Positions 7,140 to 16,247 are shown, counted from the stretch's first letter. The stretch is DNA of 18,042 nucleotides from Opitutaceae bacterium (GCA_025352845.1 JANXSC010000080.1:1-18042); one strand, 5' to 3'. Notes: generated from the letters alone by a model not told the origin. Program-made: numbers and translations.

Positions 7140-7885
7140 TACAGATTGAATCCCTCGCCGAGGTAAAACTTTCGCGCCTGCTCGTCCTGGATCAGGAAAT
7201 CGCCGGTGCCCTCGGTCAGCACCTTGCCCTGATGGATGAGGTAGGCGCGGTCGACGATGCGGAGCGTTTCGCGCACGTTGTGATCGGTGACGACGACGCC
7301 GATGCCGCGCGACTTGAGTTGGAGAATGATCTTCTGCACCTCCGCCACCGAGATGGGATCGATGGCGGCGAAGGGCTCGTCCATCAGCAGGAATTTCGGC
7401 CGCGTCACGAGCGCGCGCGCGATCTCGAGGCGGCGGCGCTCGCCGCCGGAGAGCGTGTAGGCTTTCTGTTTTGCGACGTGGGTGAGCGAGAGCTCGGTGA
7501 GGTGCTCCTCGACGCGCGCGCGGCGCTGGCGCCGCGGGACACCCGCAACTTCGACGATGGCGAGGATGTTTTCCTCCACGGTGAGCTTGCGAAACACCGA
7601 CGCCTCCTGCGGCAGATAACCGATGCCGCGGCGCGCGCGCTGGTGCATGCGCAGCCGCGTGATGTCCGCACCATCGAGCCGCACGCGGCCGGAAGTCGCG
7701 GGCACGAGGCCGACGACCATGTAGAACGTCGTGGTCTTGCCCGCGCCGTTGGGCCCGAGCAGGCCGACGACCTCGCCGGCGCGAAAATGCAGGCTCACGC
7801 CGTTGACGACAGTGCGCTGGCCAAACGTTTTGACGAGCGCCTCCGTCTTGATCTCGGACTGCGCCACGGGAGGAGCGGCACTCAT
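7139..7885 (-). CDS. lptB: LPS export ABC transporter, ATP-binding protein
   Basis: LptB is the cytoplasmic ATPase that powers extraction of lipopolysaccharide from the inner membrane by LptB2FGC. The 248-residue product has Walker A GPNGAGKT (44-51), Q-loop Q93 in YLPQEASVFRKL, the signature LSGGE (145-149), Walker B FLLMDEP with E170, and the switch His in TDHNV (H202). YLPQEASVFRKLTVEENI and the C-terminal ARKFYLG are characteristic of LptB rather than of other ABC ATPases. The start ATG 7885 overlaps the lptA stop as ATGA, indicating coupling. lptF and lptG are not in this window. A short Ala/Pro-rich N-terminal extension of about 10 residues is present. Confidence 0.97.
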   Translation of the reverse strand: MSAAPPVAQSEIKTEALVKTFGQRTVVNGVSLHFRAGEVVGLLGPNGAGKTTTFYMVVGLVPATSGRVRLDGADITRLRMHQRARRGIGYLPQEASVFRKLTVEENILAIVEVAGVPRRQRRARVEEHLTELSLTHVAKQKAYTLSGGERRRLEIARALVTRPKFLLMDEPFAAIDPISVAEVQKIILQLKSRGIGVVVTDHNVRETLRIVDRAYLIHQGKVLTEGTGDFLIQDEQARKFYLGEGFNL

Positions 7886-8550
7886 TTCGGCGGAGGGGGC
7901 AACGGCACCGTGAGTTTGGGCGGCGGATTCGATTCGGTCTTCGGCGCTTCGCCCGTCGCTGTTGCCGGAGTCGAGGCTTTCTTTTTTTCCGGCACCTTGT
8001 CGAAGCCGAGATCCTTGAGGGCGGGCAGCGTGATCGTCGGGCGGGCCGTGCCCTCGCCGATCATCTGGGCGCGGCGCTCGCCGCGGAGCAGTTCCATCTT
8101 TGGGCCGCTGGCCTGATACTGGCCGTCGAGACTACGCACGCGCGGGTTGCCGGTCAGCACGACCTTGTCGTCGCCGGGAAAAACCTCCGCGCGCGCGCAG
8201 AAGGCTTCGCGGTCGTTTTGCAAGATGTGGACGCGCCCGGTCGCGACGAGCGACTTGAAGTTGTCCTGTTTGCCAATCGTCGCGGTCGGATCGCCGGAGC
8301 GTTTGGAAATCACCACGAGATCGTCGCACGTGATCTTGAGGTTGGTGGCGGTGACGGTGACGCCCTTTGAAAACGTGAACGTGGTCTCCCTGTCCGTGCT
8401 CACCATCTCGGCGGCGCCGCTGACGATCTCGGTCGGCACCAGCGGAGCCTTAGGTGCGACGGGTGCGGGCGGCGGCTCGGCACCCGGCGCGAACGAATGG
8501 AGCGCAAGAGCGGCGAGGCCCGTGATGGCGAGGCGGGAGAGGCGGATCAT
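7882..8550 (-). CDS. lptA: LptA/OstA-like periplasmic LPS transport protein
   Basis: LptA forms the beta-jellyroll bridge that carries LPS across the periplasm. The 222-residue product has a signal peptide (about 1-24, MIRLSRLAITGLAALALHSF then APGA), a Pro-rich linker, and an OstA-like core at about 40-170. The core shows repeated strand pairs such as FSKGVTVTATNLKITCDDL, TGRVHILQNDREAFCARAEV, VVLTGNPRV and QYQASGPKMEL. The C-terminus is an unusual low-complexity tail rich in Lys, Pro and Thr ending PPPPK, which may be disordered. It sits between the LptC-like gene and lptB with ATGA overlaps on both sides, which strengthens the call. Sequence divergence from E. coli LptA is expected for this family. 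Confidence 0.88.
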   Translation of the reverse strand: MIRLSRLAITGLAALALHSFAPGAEPPPAPVAPKAPLVPTEIVSGAAEMVSTDRETTFTFSKGVTVTATNLKITCDDLVVISKRSGDPTATIGKQDNFKSLVATGRVHILQNDREAFCARAEVFPGDDKVVLTGNPRVRSLDGQYQASGPKMELLRGERRAQMIGEGTARPTITLPALKDLGFDKVPEKKKASTPATATGEAPKTESNPPPKLTVPLPPPPK

Positions 8551-9002
8551 TTCAGGATGTCGTTCAATTGCGCGCGAAAGGTGACGCGGACGTTTTCCCG
8601 GAGCGAAACTTTTCGCGCGGCATGATCATACGTCCAACCGAGGCCGGTCACCTCCACGTCATCGCGGATGAAGCGCACTGTCTTGTCGCCGCTCGCGCGA
8701 TTCTCCTTCGGCGAAAAAATCGCGACGGGGCTGAGCAGCATGCTGTCGACCTGCGCCTTTGCGTCGGCCGAGAAAATCGTGATGCTGAGATCGGTTACGG
8801 CGATCGTCTTGCCGACGGGCCGCACCTCGGTGCCGCGCAGCGTCATCGAGCGGTAGCCCTCCTTGTCGGTGAAAATGGGGAGCACCCAATTCAAGGCGGG
8901 AGCACCGGTGGAAACTGTTGCGCCGGGTGAAACTGCGGCCGGAGCCTGGGCGTGCGTGGCGCACAACGGCAACAACGCGAGAAAGAGCAGCGAGGGTTTC
9001 AC
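8547..9002 (-). CDS. lptC: LptC-like periplasmic protein of the LPS export pathway
   Basis: This 151-residue protein begins at GTG 9002 with a secretion signal (MKPSLLFLALLPLCATHAQA), then a beta-rich domain at about 40-142: EGYRSMTLRGTEVRP, IAVTDLSITIFSAD, LLSPVAIFSPKENRASG and a final KVSLRENVRVTF. The pattern of a conserved start (EGYRS plus GTEVR) and an alternation of 'structure, then remove' strands resembles the LptC/DUF1239 jellyroll. Unlike typical LptC, the N-terminus looks like a cleavable signal rather than a retained membrane anchor. It lies directly upstream of lptA (ATGA overlap) and 18 bp after kdsC, matching the usual kdsC-lptC-lptA-lptB order. The call rests heavily on that order. 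Confidence 0.75.
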   Translation of the reverse strand: MKPSLLFLALLPLCATHAQAPAAVSPGATVSTGAPALNWVLPIFTDKEGYRSMTLRGTEVRPVGKTIAVTDLSITIFSADAKAQVDSMLLSPVAIFSPKENRASGDKTVRFIRDDVEVTGLGWTYDHAARKVSLRENVRVTFRAQLNDILK

Positions 9003-9020
9003 CGGATCAGCAGAAGCGGG

Positions 9021-9532
<512 letters not shown>

Positions 9533-9536
<4 letters not shown>

Positions 9537-10075
9537 TTTCTAACACCTCTATCAGGCGGCTGGGTTTCCTTCGAGTAAGCCCAAAGGGCCCAGTCGATTT
9601 CGCGCATGGTTAACGACGGCGTGCTGCGCAGCGCTTTGGAAAGCAGTGTTCGGCAGATTTCCACATACTTCCACCAGTCATCAAAGGTATATGGCGCTGA
9701 CACGCGTAATCCGAGACTCCATAATGCGCGAAAATCGATGATTGGGTAGGGTTCGATGTGAAAAAAATGGAGTAGGCCGTCGGCCGTCGGATAGTTCACA
9801 CCTCGCAGTAGTTGGAGGGATTCGACACGAGTTCGCTCACATTTAGCAGTCAGGGAAAAATGGCTGATTTCAGCAACTTCAGCTTCGATGTTTTTTGTGG
9901 CGTGATGCGCCGAACGCCGCGACTTCCATGCGCAGACGATCTCCAAATCTTGGCGGGTTAGCTGCCGCGCTTTCCTGACGCGTGTCTGAATCTCCAGCAA
10001 CGGCTGATCGTTTGCGCGGAATCGCTCGCGGTGCCGCTGAACGAGGTCGGGGATATCTGAAATATTTATCCTCAT
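9533..10075 (-). CDS. Unassigned protein with helix-hairpin-helix/GPD-like segment
   Basis: I do not recognise a named family. The product is 180 residues from ATG 10075 (183 from ATG 10084). Residues about 90-118 resemble the helix-hairpin-helix plus catalytic Asp region of HhH-GPD DNA glycosylases: LRGVNYPTADGLL then YPIIDFRALWSLG, with D114 at the catalytic position. The Lys that makes EndoIII bifunctional is Pro here (P96). Other conserved-looking stretches are IVCAWKSRRSAHHATKN (46-62) and MREIDWALWAYSKE (157-170), rich in Trp. Base composition is clearly lower than its neighbours (43% GC over 9721-9780). Yet it overlaps the E1 gene (ATGA with start 10075) and kdsC (ATGA) by 4 bp, so it appears embedded in the operon. 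A DNA-binding or repair role is inference only. Confidence 0.72.
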
Positions 10076-12108
10076 CCGATCCATTCCGTAATCCGCTCGA
10101 TGATCTTATCCGTCGTGGGGCGGTATTCCTTTTCCAGTTCGGGCGCGAAGGGCACGGGCAGGTCGAGCGAGGTGATGCGGAGGGGGGCGGCTTTCATCGT
10201 CGCGAAATGTTTCTCGACGAGGCGCGACACGAGTTCCGCGCCGAAACCGTGGGTGCGGCGGCCTTCGTGGAGCACGATGAGGCGGCCGGTGCGCGCGAGG
10301 GAGGCTTCGATGGCGTCGAGTTGCAGTGGCGCGAGCGCACGGAGATCGAAGAGGTCGAGGGTCGTCTCGTATTCGGTGGCAAGGTAGTCGGCGGCTTCGG
10401 TCGCGAGATAGACCATCTCGCCATAGGTGACGAATGTCGCGTAGTCGCCGGCGCGCAATTTTTTCGGCGACCAGATGTCGCGGTAGTTTGGATCCCAGAC
10501 GACGGGCGCGCGGCCGCGGCGGTAGAGGGCCTTGTGCTCGAAGAGCAGCACGGGATTGTTGTCCTCGTAGGCGGCGAGGAGCGCATTGAAGGCGTCCTGC
10601 GGCGTGCTCGGGTAGAGGCCCTTGATTCCCGGCATCGAAAGAAAAAGCGACTCCAGCTCCTGCGAGTGAAACGATCCGAAGGTGAGCCCGCCGCCGCACG
10701 GCAGCCGCAGCACGAGCGGACACTGCGCGCCGGAGCGAAAGTGCATCGTCGCGGCGTTGAGCGTGATTTGGGTCGTCGCCTCGGTGGAGAAATCCGCGAA
10801 CTGAAATTCTTCGATCGGCCGGTGGCCGTTGAGCGCGAGGCCGATGGCGTAGCCGGTGCACGCGCTCTCGGCGAGCGGGGTGTTGAGCACCCGCGCGCGG
10901 CTGAAATCCGCGAGCAGACCCTCGGTGACTTTGAACGCGCCGCCGTAGATGCCAATGTCCTGCCCCATCACGATCGACTCGGGGCGCTCGGCGAGGACCT
11001 TGCGTAGCGCGAGGTTGATCGCCTGCGCGGAGTTGAGCTGCACCGGTGCGGCGGGCTCGGCCTGCCATGATTTTGGGGCCGATGCCGGCGCGAAAAGATC
11101 ATCGGCCATGCCGGCGGCGGTGGGCCGCGCGGTGGCGAGCGAGACCTGCACGCAGACCTCGAGATAGGCGTTGAGCTCCGCCTCGATGGCTTCGACGCGC
11201 GCGGCGTCGGCGGCGGCCACCGCCTGCGCGCGGGCGCGTGGCACCGGATCGCGGGCGAACATGGCCTCAATCTCGCCGGGCTTTAGGTAATCGCACGTGT
11301 CGTAAGCGGCGTGGCCACGCAGCCGCAGCACCTGCGCCTCGATCAACATCGGTCGCGAGGTGGCGCGCGTTTTTTCAATCGCGGCGGCGAGGGTTCGGGC
11401 GACGTGCGCGACATCGCTCGTGCAGTCGAGCGTGAGCGCCTCCATGCCGTAGCCGGCGGCGCGCCGCCACAACTCCGTGCCGGGCGCGAACTGCTCCGAG
11501 GTCGGCGTCGAGTAGGCGTAGCCGTTGTTTTCGATCACGAAGATCACCGGCAACGAGAGCAGCGAGGCGAGGTTCATCGTCTCGTGGATATCGCCCGTGC
11601 TGGAGCCGCCGTCGCCGAAAAACGCAAAGCCCACGGCGGGTTTGCCCTGCCGCCGCTGCGAGTCGGTCGCGCCCGCGACGACCGAGAGCATCGCACCGAG
11701 GTGGCTGATCATCGGGTAGGAGCGGTTCGCCGGATCGCCGCGGTGGATGTTGCCCTCGCGCGCCTTCGTCGGGCTGCCGGCGTTGGCGAAATACTGGTTG
11801 AGATGCACGCACAGGTGCTGGCCCCAGATGAGATGGCCGCCGAGATCGCGGTGCGTGAACGACGTGACGTCGAGCGCTTTGTCGGCGAGGAGCGCGAGCG
11901 GCACGATGAGCGCCTCGTTCCCCTGGCCGCCGGTCACGGTTCCGCGCATCAACCCCTGCCGGAAAAGATCGAGGATGCGGTTGTCCGTGATGCGCGCGAG
12001 GTGCATCCAGGCATAAATGCGCAGCAGGGCGTCGGCGGGTGCGGTGTCGAGTTCCGACCCGCGGAGATCGCGGGCCGACAAAACGGCGGGAGGGGGAGGG
12101 AAGGCCAT
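10072..12108 (-). CDS. 2-oxoacid dehydrogenase E1 component, alpha-beta fusion
   Basis: E1 is the thiamine-diphosphate enzyme that decarboxylates a 2-oxoacid and acylates the lipoyl domain of E2. Here both E1 subunits lie in one 678-residue chain. The alpha part (about 20-330) has GGQGNEA, the Mg-ThDP motif GDGGSSTGD starting at 165 with NN at 194-195 (ENNGYAYS), and LRLRGHAAYD. The beta part (about 357-678) has AQAINLALRKVL, VMGQDIGIYGG, NTPLAE with E414, and FQFADF, typical of PdhB/BkdB. ATG 12108 was chosen: 33 extra residues from an upstream GTG/ATG at 12207 look non-coding (Arg/Ser-rich). Substrate (pyruvate or branched-chain 2-oxoacid) cannot be decided; no E2 or E3 gene is nearby. It starts the minus-strand block and diverges from glpD. 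Confidence 0.93.
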   Translation of the reverse strand: MAFPPPPAVLSARDLRGSELDTAPADALLRIYAWMHLARITDNRILDLFRQGLMRGTVTGGQGNEALIVPLALLADKALDVTSFTHRDLGGHLIWGQHLCVHLNQYFANAGSPTKAREGNIHRGDPANRSYPMISHLGAMLSVVAGATDSQRRQGKPAVGFAFFGDGGSSTGDIHETMNLASLLSLPVIFVIENNGYAYSTPTSEQFAPGTELWRRAAGYGMEALTLDCTSDVAHVARTLAAAIEKTRATSRPMLIEAQVLRLRGHAAYDTCDYLKPGEIEAMFARDPVPRARAQAVAAADAARVEAIEAELNAYLEVCVQVSLATARPTAAGMADDLFAPASAPKSWQAEPAAPVQLNSAQAINLALRKVLAERPESIVMGQDIGIYGGAFKVTEGLLADFSRARVLNTPLAESACTGYAIGLALNGHRPIEEFQFADFSTEATTQITLNAATMHFRSGAQCPLVLRLPCGGGLTFGSFHSQELESLFLSMPGIKGLYPSTPQDAFNALLAAYEDNNPVLLFEHKALYRRGRAPVVWDPNYRDIWSPKKLRAGDYATFVTYGEMVYLATEAADYLATEYETTLDLFDLRALAPLQLDAIEASLARTGRLIVLHEGRRTHGFGAELVSRLVEKHFATMKAAPLRITSLDLPVPFAPELEKEYRPTTDKIIERITEWIG

Positions 12109-12245
12109 GAACTTAGGCGCGGAACGTGACGGTGCGGCGCGGCGCGGGCAAGCGAGAGATTGCGCGCTTGGCCGTTGACCTTTGAGGTGGCGCGAACCTT
12201 CTGACATGGCCCACGCCCGTTTACTTGATGCATCGTAACTCTCCC
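12109..12245. promoter_or_regulatory. Divergent intergenic region, E1 fusion / glpD
   Basis: This 137-bp gap must hold promoters for two divergent transcripts. On the plus strand TTGACC at 12175-12180 is a fair -35 candidate for glpD, but no good -10 follows at the right distance (the best nearby is TGACAT at 12202-12207, spacing too long). No GlpR-like operator was recognised. No SD precedes either start. Confidence 0.4.
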
Positions 12246-13847
12246 ATGAACCGGCTGCGCGCTGGCGGCGAGGTCTTCGACGTCGTCATCGTTGGCGGCG
12301 GCGCGAGCGGACTCGGCGCCGCGGTCGATGCCGCCGCGCGCGGTCACCGTGTGGCGCTGATCGAGCGCGACGATTTTGCGCAAGGCACGTCGAGCCGATC
12401 GACGAAACTTGTCCACGGCGGCGTGCGCTACCTCAGGCAGGGCAACCTCGCGCTGGTGAAGATGGCGTTGCGCGAGCGCGGGCTGCTTCTACGCAACGCC
12501 CCGCATCTCGCGCACGCGATGGCGTTCGTGATTCCCAACTACTCGTGGTGGGATGGGGCGTATTATACGCTTGGTCTGACCGCCTACGACCTGCTCGCGG
12601 GGCGGTGGTCGCTCGGCCGCTCGCAACGGTTGTCTCGCGCCGAGACCGCCGGGCATCTGCCGACGGTCGAGACGAAGGGGCTCGCGGGCGGCGTGCTTTA
12701 TTACGACGGCCAGTTCGACGATGCGCGCCTCGCGATCAACCTCGCGCAGACGGCGGTCGAGCACGGTGCGACCCTCGTCAACTACTGCGCGTGCGTCGGC
12801 CTGACCAAGGAGCGCGGCGTCGTGAACGGCGTGCTCGCCCGCGACCGGGAGACGGGCGTGGAGTTTGCGATTCGTGCACGCGCGGTGATCAACGCGACAG
12901 GCGTCTTTGTTGATGAGCTGAGAAAATTCGACGAACCCGCGGCGGTGCCGATGGTCACGGTGAGCCAGGGCGTGCATGTGGTGCTGCCGCGCGAATTCCT
13001 GCCGGGCACGAGCGCGCTGATGATCCCCAAGACCGCGGACGGCCGCGTGCTCTTCGCGATTCCGTGGCACGACCGGGTGGTGGTCGGCACGACCGACACG
13101 CCGGGTGTCGCTCCTTCGGCAGAACCGCGCGCGCTGCCCCACGAAATCGAATTCATCCTGGAGCACGCGCGAAAATACCTGACGCGCGATCCGGGTGAGC
13201 GTGACGTGCTCAGCGTCTTCGCGGGCCTGCGGCCGCTGGTCACGCGCGAAGGCAAGAGCACGACGGCGGCGCTCTCGCGCGATCACACCATCGCGATTTC
13301 GCCCGGCCGGCTCATCACGCTGACCGGGGGAAAATGGACCACCTACCGAAAAATGGCCGAGGACGTGATCGATCGGGCGGAGCGCGTGGCCGGCCTTGCT
13401 CACACGCCATCACCGACGGCCGGGCTCGCGATTCATGGTGCCACTCAAGCGGTGGACGGACCGCCGCACATGCGGACCTACGGCAGCGATGCGGCAGGCG
13501 TCATGGCTCTCGCCAAAACGGAACCGCAACTCGACCAGCCGCTCGTCGCGGGCCTGCCGATGCGGCAAAGCGAAGTCCTCTGGCACGCGCGCCACGAAAT
13601 GGCGCGGACGGTCGAGGACGTGCTCGCGCGCCGCACCCGCGCGCTGCTGCTCGACGCCCGCGGCTCGATCGCGGCGGCACCGACGGTGGCGCGGCTGCTC
13701 GCGGCGGAGTTGAAACGCGATGCCGCGTGGATCGATGCGCAGGTGGCGGCCTACACGGCGCTGGCGCGCGGTTACCTTTTGCGTGATTCCACGCGGCCGG
13801 AGCTTGTCGGCGGCACGGAAGTTTCCGCACACTCCGCCGCCCCGTGA
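12246..13847 (+). CDS. glpD: Glycerol-3-phosphate dehydrogenase, FAD-dependent
   Basis: GlpD oxidises sn-glycerol-3-phosphate to dihydroxyacetone phosphate at the inner membrane and passes electrons to quinone. The 533-residue product has the FAD-binding GGGASG (17-22), the family block GTSSRSTKLVHGGVRYL (47-63), INATGVFVDEL, and FAGLRPLVTREGKST, then TLTGGKWTTYRKMAEDVID. A C-terminal DAO_C-type domain covers the last ~120 residues (YGSDAAG through TALARGYLL). ATG 12246 puts FDVVIVGGG about ten residues from the start as in homologues; ATG 12228 and TTG 12225 are alternatives. No SD is visible. Its TGA overlaps the GTG of glpT by 4 bp, so the two are coupled. Confidence 0.96.
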   Translation: MNRLRAGGEVFDVVIVGGGASGLGAAVDAAARGHRVALIERDDFAQGTSSRSTKLVHGGVRYLRQGNLALVKMALRERGLLLRNAPHLAHAMAFVIPNYSWWDGAYYTLGLTAYDLLAGRWSLGRSQRLSRAETAGHLPTVETKGLAGGVLYYDGQFDDARLAINLAQTAVEHGATLVNYCACVGLTKERGVVNGVLARDRETGVEFAIRARAVINATGVFVDELRKFDEPAAVPMVTVSQGVHVVLPREFLPGTSALMIPKTADGRVLFAIPWHDRVVVGTTDTPGVAPSAEPRALPHEIEFILEHARKYLTRDPGERDVLSVFAGLRPLVTREGKSTTAALSRDHTIAISPGRLITLTGGKWTTYRKMAEDVIDRAERVAGLAHTPSPTAGLAIHGATQAVDGPPHMRTYGSDAAGVMALAKTEPQLDQPLVAGLPMRQSEVLWHARHEMARTVEDVLARRTRALLLDARGSIAAAPTVARLLAAELKRDAAWIDAQVAAYTALARGYLLRDSTRPELVGGTEVSAHSAAP

Positions 13848-15190
13848 TTTCGTTTCTCAAACCCGCCCCCATTGCGCCCGCGCTGCCGGCAGATCAAATC
13901 GACTCCGAATACCGACGGCTGCGCTGGCAGGTGTTTGTCGGAATTTTTTTCGGCTACGCCGGATTCTATCTCGTGCGGGGAAATTTTTCGCTGGCCCTGC
14001 CGGAGATACTGAAGGCGCATCCGGAATATTCCAAGGCGCAGCTCGGCGAGGCGATGACGGGGCTCGCGATGGCCTATGGGATTTCCAAATTCGTGATGGG
14101 CTCCGTGTCGGATCGGAGCAACCCGCGCTGGTTCATGGCTGTGGGACTCCTGCTTTCGAGCGCCATCACTTTTGCCTTCGGGGTCGTGCCCACGCTCTAC
14201 AGTTCATTGTTTCTCGTGATCGCGTTGCAGGCGCTCAACGGCTGGTGCAACGGCATGGGCTGGCCGCCGTGCGGGAAGACGATGGTGCATTGGTGGAGCA
14301 CGCGCGAGCGCGGGCAAGTCGTGGCGGTGTGGAATTGTGCGCACAATGTCGGCGGCGCCCTCATCGCGGTGTTTGGGACGTGGGCGATGGCGCACTTCGG
14401 CGACTGGGGCGCGAAGTTCTGGTTCAACGCCGCCATCGCGGCCGGCGTCGCGGTTCTCATCGCGCTGCTGGTGCGCGACACGCCACAGAGCTGCGGGCTG
14501 CCGCCCATTGAGCAATTCAAACACGACTTCCCGCCCGATTACTCCGCGGCGCACGAGCGCACGCTCACGTTTCGGGAAATCTTCCTCGGCTACGTGCTCA
14601 AGAACCGCTTCCTCTGGTTCATCGCGATCGCCAATGCGTTCGTCTATTTCGTGCGCTACGGCGTCGTGAACTGGATTCCGACGTATCTCCAGACGGCGAA
14701 GGGTTTCGACTTCAAGGCGTCGGGCCTGGCGTGGACGGCGTTCGAACTTGCCGGTATTCCCGGCACGATCCTGTGCGGCTGGCTCTCGGACAAGGTCTTC
14801 AAGGCGCGGCGCGCCCCGGCCACGATTCTCTTCATGGCACTCACGCTCGTCGGCCTGATCATTTACGGGCTCAACGGCCGCGGGCCGCTCTGGATCGACA
14901 TCGCGGCGCTCATCGCGGTCGGATTTTTCATTTACGGGCCGATCATGATGATTGGGCTGCACGCGCTCGATCTCGTGCCGAAAAAGGCCGCGGGCACCGC
15001 GGCGGGCTTTACCGGATTGTTCGGCTACTTTCTCGGCTCCGCGCCGTCGGGCTGGGGCGTGGGCTGGATCGCGGACAAGTTTGGCTGGGGCGGCGTCTTC
15101 ACGATCATGGCGGTGTGTTGCGTGCTCACGATGGCCTTCAGTGCGCTGACGCTCGGGCACCGGGCGCGCGGCGCGGAAATTTCCCAATGA
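13844..15190 (+). CDS. glpT: Glycerol-3-phosphate/phosphate antiporter, MFS
   Basis: GlpT imports glycerol-3-phosphate in exchange for phosphate. The 448-residue protein aligns from end to end, as I recall E. coli GlpT, from ISFLKPAP at the N-terminus through IDSEYRRLRWQVF, MGSVSDRSNPR, GMGWPPCGKTMVHWWS, RDTPQSCGLPPIE, LCGWLSDKVF and KKAAGTAAGFTGLFGY. Twelve hydrophobic segments are evident. Substrate residues known in E. coli are kept: R45, K82 (E. coli K80), H167 (H165) and R271 (R269). The next residue, Lys46 in E. coli, is Gly here. The GTG start at 13844 overlaps the glpD stop as GTGA and matches the homologous N-terminus. Its TGA overlaps the glpQ ATG. Other organophosphate antiporters (UhpT, PgtP) fit less well. 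Confidence 0.95.
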   Translation: MISFLKPAPIAPALPADQIDSEYRRLRWQVFVGIFFGYAGFYLVRGNFSLALPEILKAHPEYSKAQLGEAMTGLAMAYGISKFVMGSVSDRSNPRWFMAVGLLLSSAITFAFGVVPTLYSSLFLVIALQALNGWCNGMGWPPCGKTMVHWWSTRERGQVVAVWNCAHNVGGALIAVFGTWAMAHFGDWGAKFWFNAAIAAGVAVLIALLVRDTPQSCGLPPIEQFKHDFPPDYSAAHERTLTFREIFLGYVLKNRFLWFIAIANAFVYFVRYGVVNWIPTYLQTAKGFDFKASGLAWTAFELAGIPGTILCGWLSDKVFKARRAPATILFMALTLVGLIIYGLNGRGPLWIDIAALIAVGFFIYGPIMMIGLHALDLVPKKAAGTAAGFTGLFGYFLGSAPSGWGVGWIADKFGWGGVFTIMAVCCVLTMAFSALTLGHRARGAEISQ

Positions 15191-16194
15191 AAACGCTCGC
15201 CACCTTCGTCATGATTGCCGCCACCGCCATCGCCCAGGAATCGAAACCCCTTGTGATCGCCCACCGTGGTGCGAGCGGCTATCTGCCGGAGCACACGCTC
15301 GCGGCGAAGGTTTACGCGCACGCGCTCGGGGCCGATTTTCTCGAGCAGGACATCGTGCTCACGAAGGACGACGTGCCGGTCGTGCTGCACGACATCTACC
15401 TCGATACGGTGACGGACGTCGCGAAACGTTTTCCCGATCGCAAACGCGCCGATGGCCGCTACTACGCGCTCGACCTTACGCTCGCCGAGCTGAAACAACT
15501 GCGCGCGGCGGAGCGGTTCAATGCGAAGACGGGCGCGCCGGTTTACGCGCAGCGCTATCCGTCGGGGTCGTCGCCCTCGGAGTTTCGCATCGCGACGCTC
15601 GAGGAGGAACTGCAACTCATCGCCGGACTCAACCGGAGCACGGGCCGCAACGTCGGCGTCTATCCCGAGATCAAGCAGCCGAAGTGGCACCGCGCGCAGG
15701 GCCACGACATCAGCCGGATCGTGGTGCCGATTTTACTGCGCTACGGCTACGCCGCGAAAACCGACGCGTGCTTCCTCCAGTGCTTCGAACTGGCCGAGGT
15801 GAAACGGCTGCGACAGGAGATCGGCTGGCGCGGCCGGCTCATCATGCTCATCGAGGGCAAGGCCAAGGGTGACGACGGCACCGACTACGCCCAGCTCTGC
15901 ACCGCCGCCGGTCTGCGCGAACTCGCGAAGGTGGCCGATGGCATCGGTCCCGCGATCGGTCGCATCGTGTCGTGGCCGACGGCCGGAGCCGCGCCGAAAT
16001 TCACGGATCTCGTGGCGTTGGCTCATGCCGAGAAACTCGCGGTGCATCCCTACACGATTCGCCGCGACGATCTGCCGAAGAACTGCCCGTCGGTCGATGC
16101 GCTGCACGCCGCGTTGTTTCGCGACGCGAAGATCGACGGCGTGTTCAGCGATTTCACGGACCTTACGGTGGCTTGGTTGCGCGCGGAGAAATAG
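15187..16194 (+). CDS. glpQ: Periplasmic glycerophosphodiester phosphodiesterase
   Basis: GlpQ hydrolyses glycerophosphodiesters (deacylated phospholipids) to glycerol-3-phosphate and an alcohol. The 335-residue product starts with a short signal peptide (MKTLATFVMIAATAIA, likely cut near 16-17), then the GDPD core: VIAHRGASGYLPEHT with H26, FLEQDIVLTKD with E53 and D55, and VVLHDIYLDTVTDV with H68. The region YPEIKQPKWH (about 159-168) and the C-terminal HPYTIRRDDLP match the E. coli GlpQ type rather than the smaller cytoplasmic UgpQ. ATG 15187 overlaps the glpT stop (ATGA). Together with GlpT and GlpD it makes a complete path from outside glycerophosphodiesters to DHAP. No clear terminator follows in the 53 bp before the receptor gene. 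Confidence 0.95.
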   Translation: MKTLATFVMIAATAIAQESKPLVIAHRGASGYLPEHTLAAKVYAHALGADFLEQDIVLTKDDVPVVLHDIYLDTVTDVAKRFPDRKRADGRYYALDLTLAELKQLRAAERFNAKTGAPVYAQRYPSGSSPSEFRIATLEEELQLIAGLNRSTGRNVGVYPEIKQPKWHRAQGHDISRIVVPILLRYGYAAKTDACFLQCFELAEVKRLRQEIGWRGRLIMLIEGKAKGDDGTDYAQLCTAAGLRELAKVADGIGPAIGRIVSWPTAGAAPKFTDLVALAHAEKLAVHPYTIRRDDLPKNCPSVDALHAALFRDAKIDGVFSDFTDLTVAWLRAEK

Positions 16195-16247
16195 CAGTGA
16201 CGGTTGGTTCCTTTTGCCGTTGAAGTCGTCTTCAGCCTAACCTCCCC

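Noticed and set aside
11311..12129. 272-codon plus-strand ORF opposite the E1 fusion
   Set aside because: Shadow frame with repetitive Arg/Gly/Ala/Val content; the E1 alpha domain on the other strand is unambiguous.
12109..12207. N-terminal extension of the E1 fusion to 12207
   Set aside because: The extra 33 residues are Arg/Ser-rich with no similarity to E1, and they would fill the divergent promoter region.
14204..15187. 327-codon minus-strand ORF opposite glpT
   Set aside because: Shadow of glpT; Arg/Glu/Ala-rich translation with no recognisable features.
16195..16247. Terminator after glpQ
   Set aside because: ACGG and CCGT around TTTT form only a short weak stem without a following T-run.
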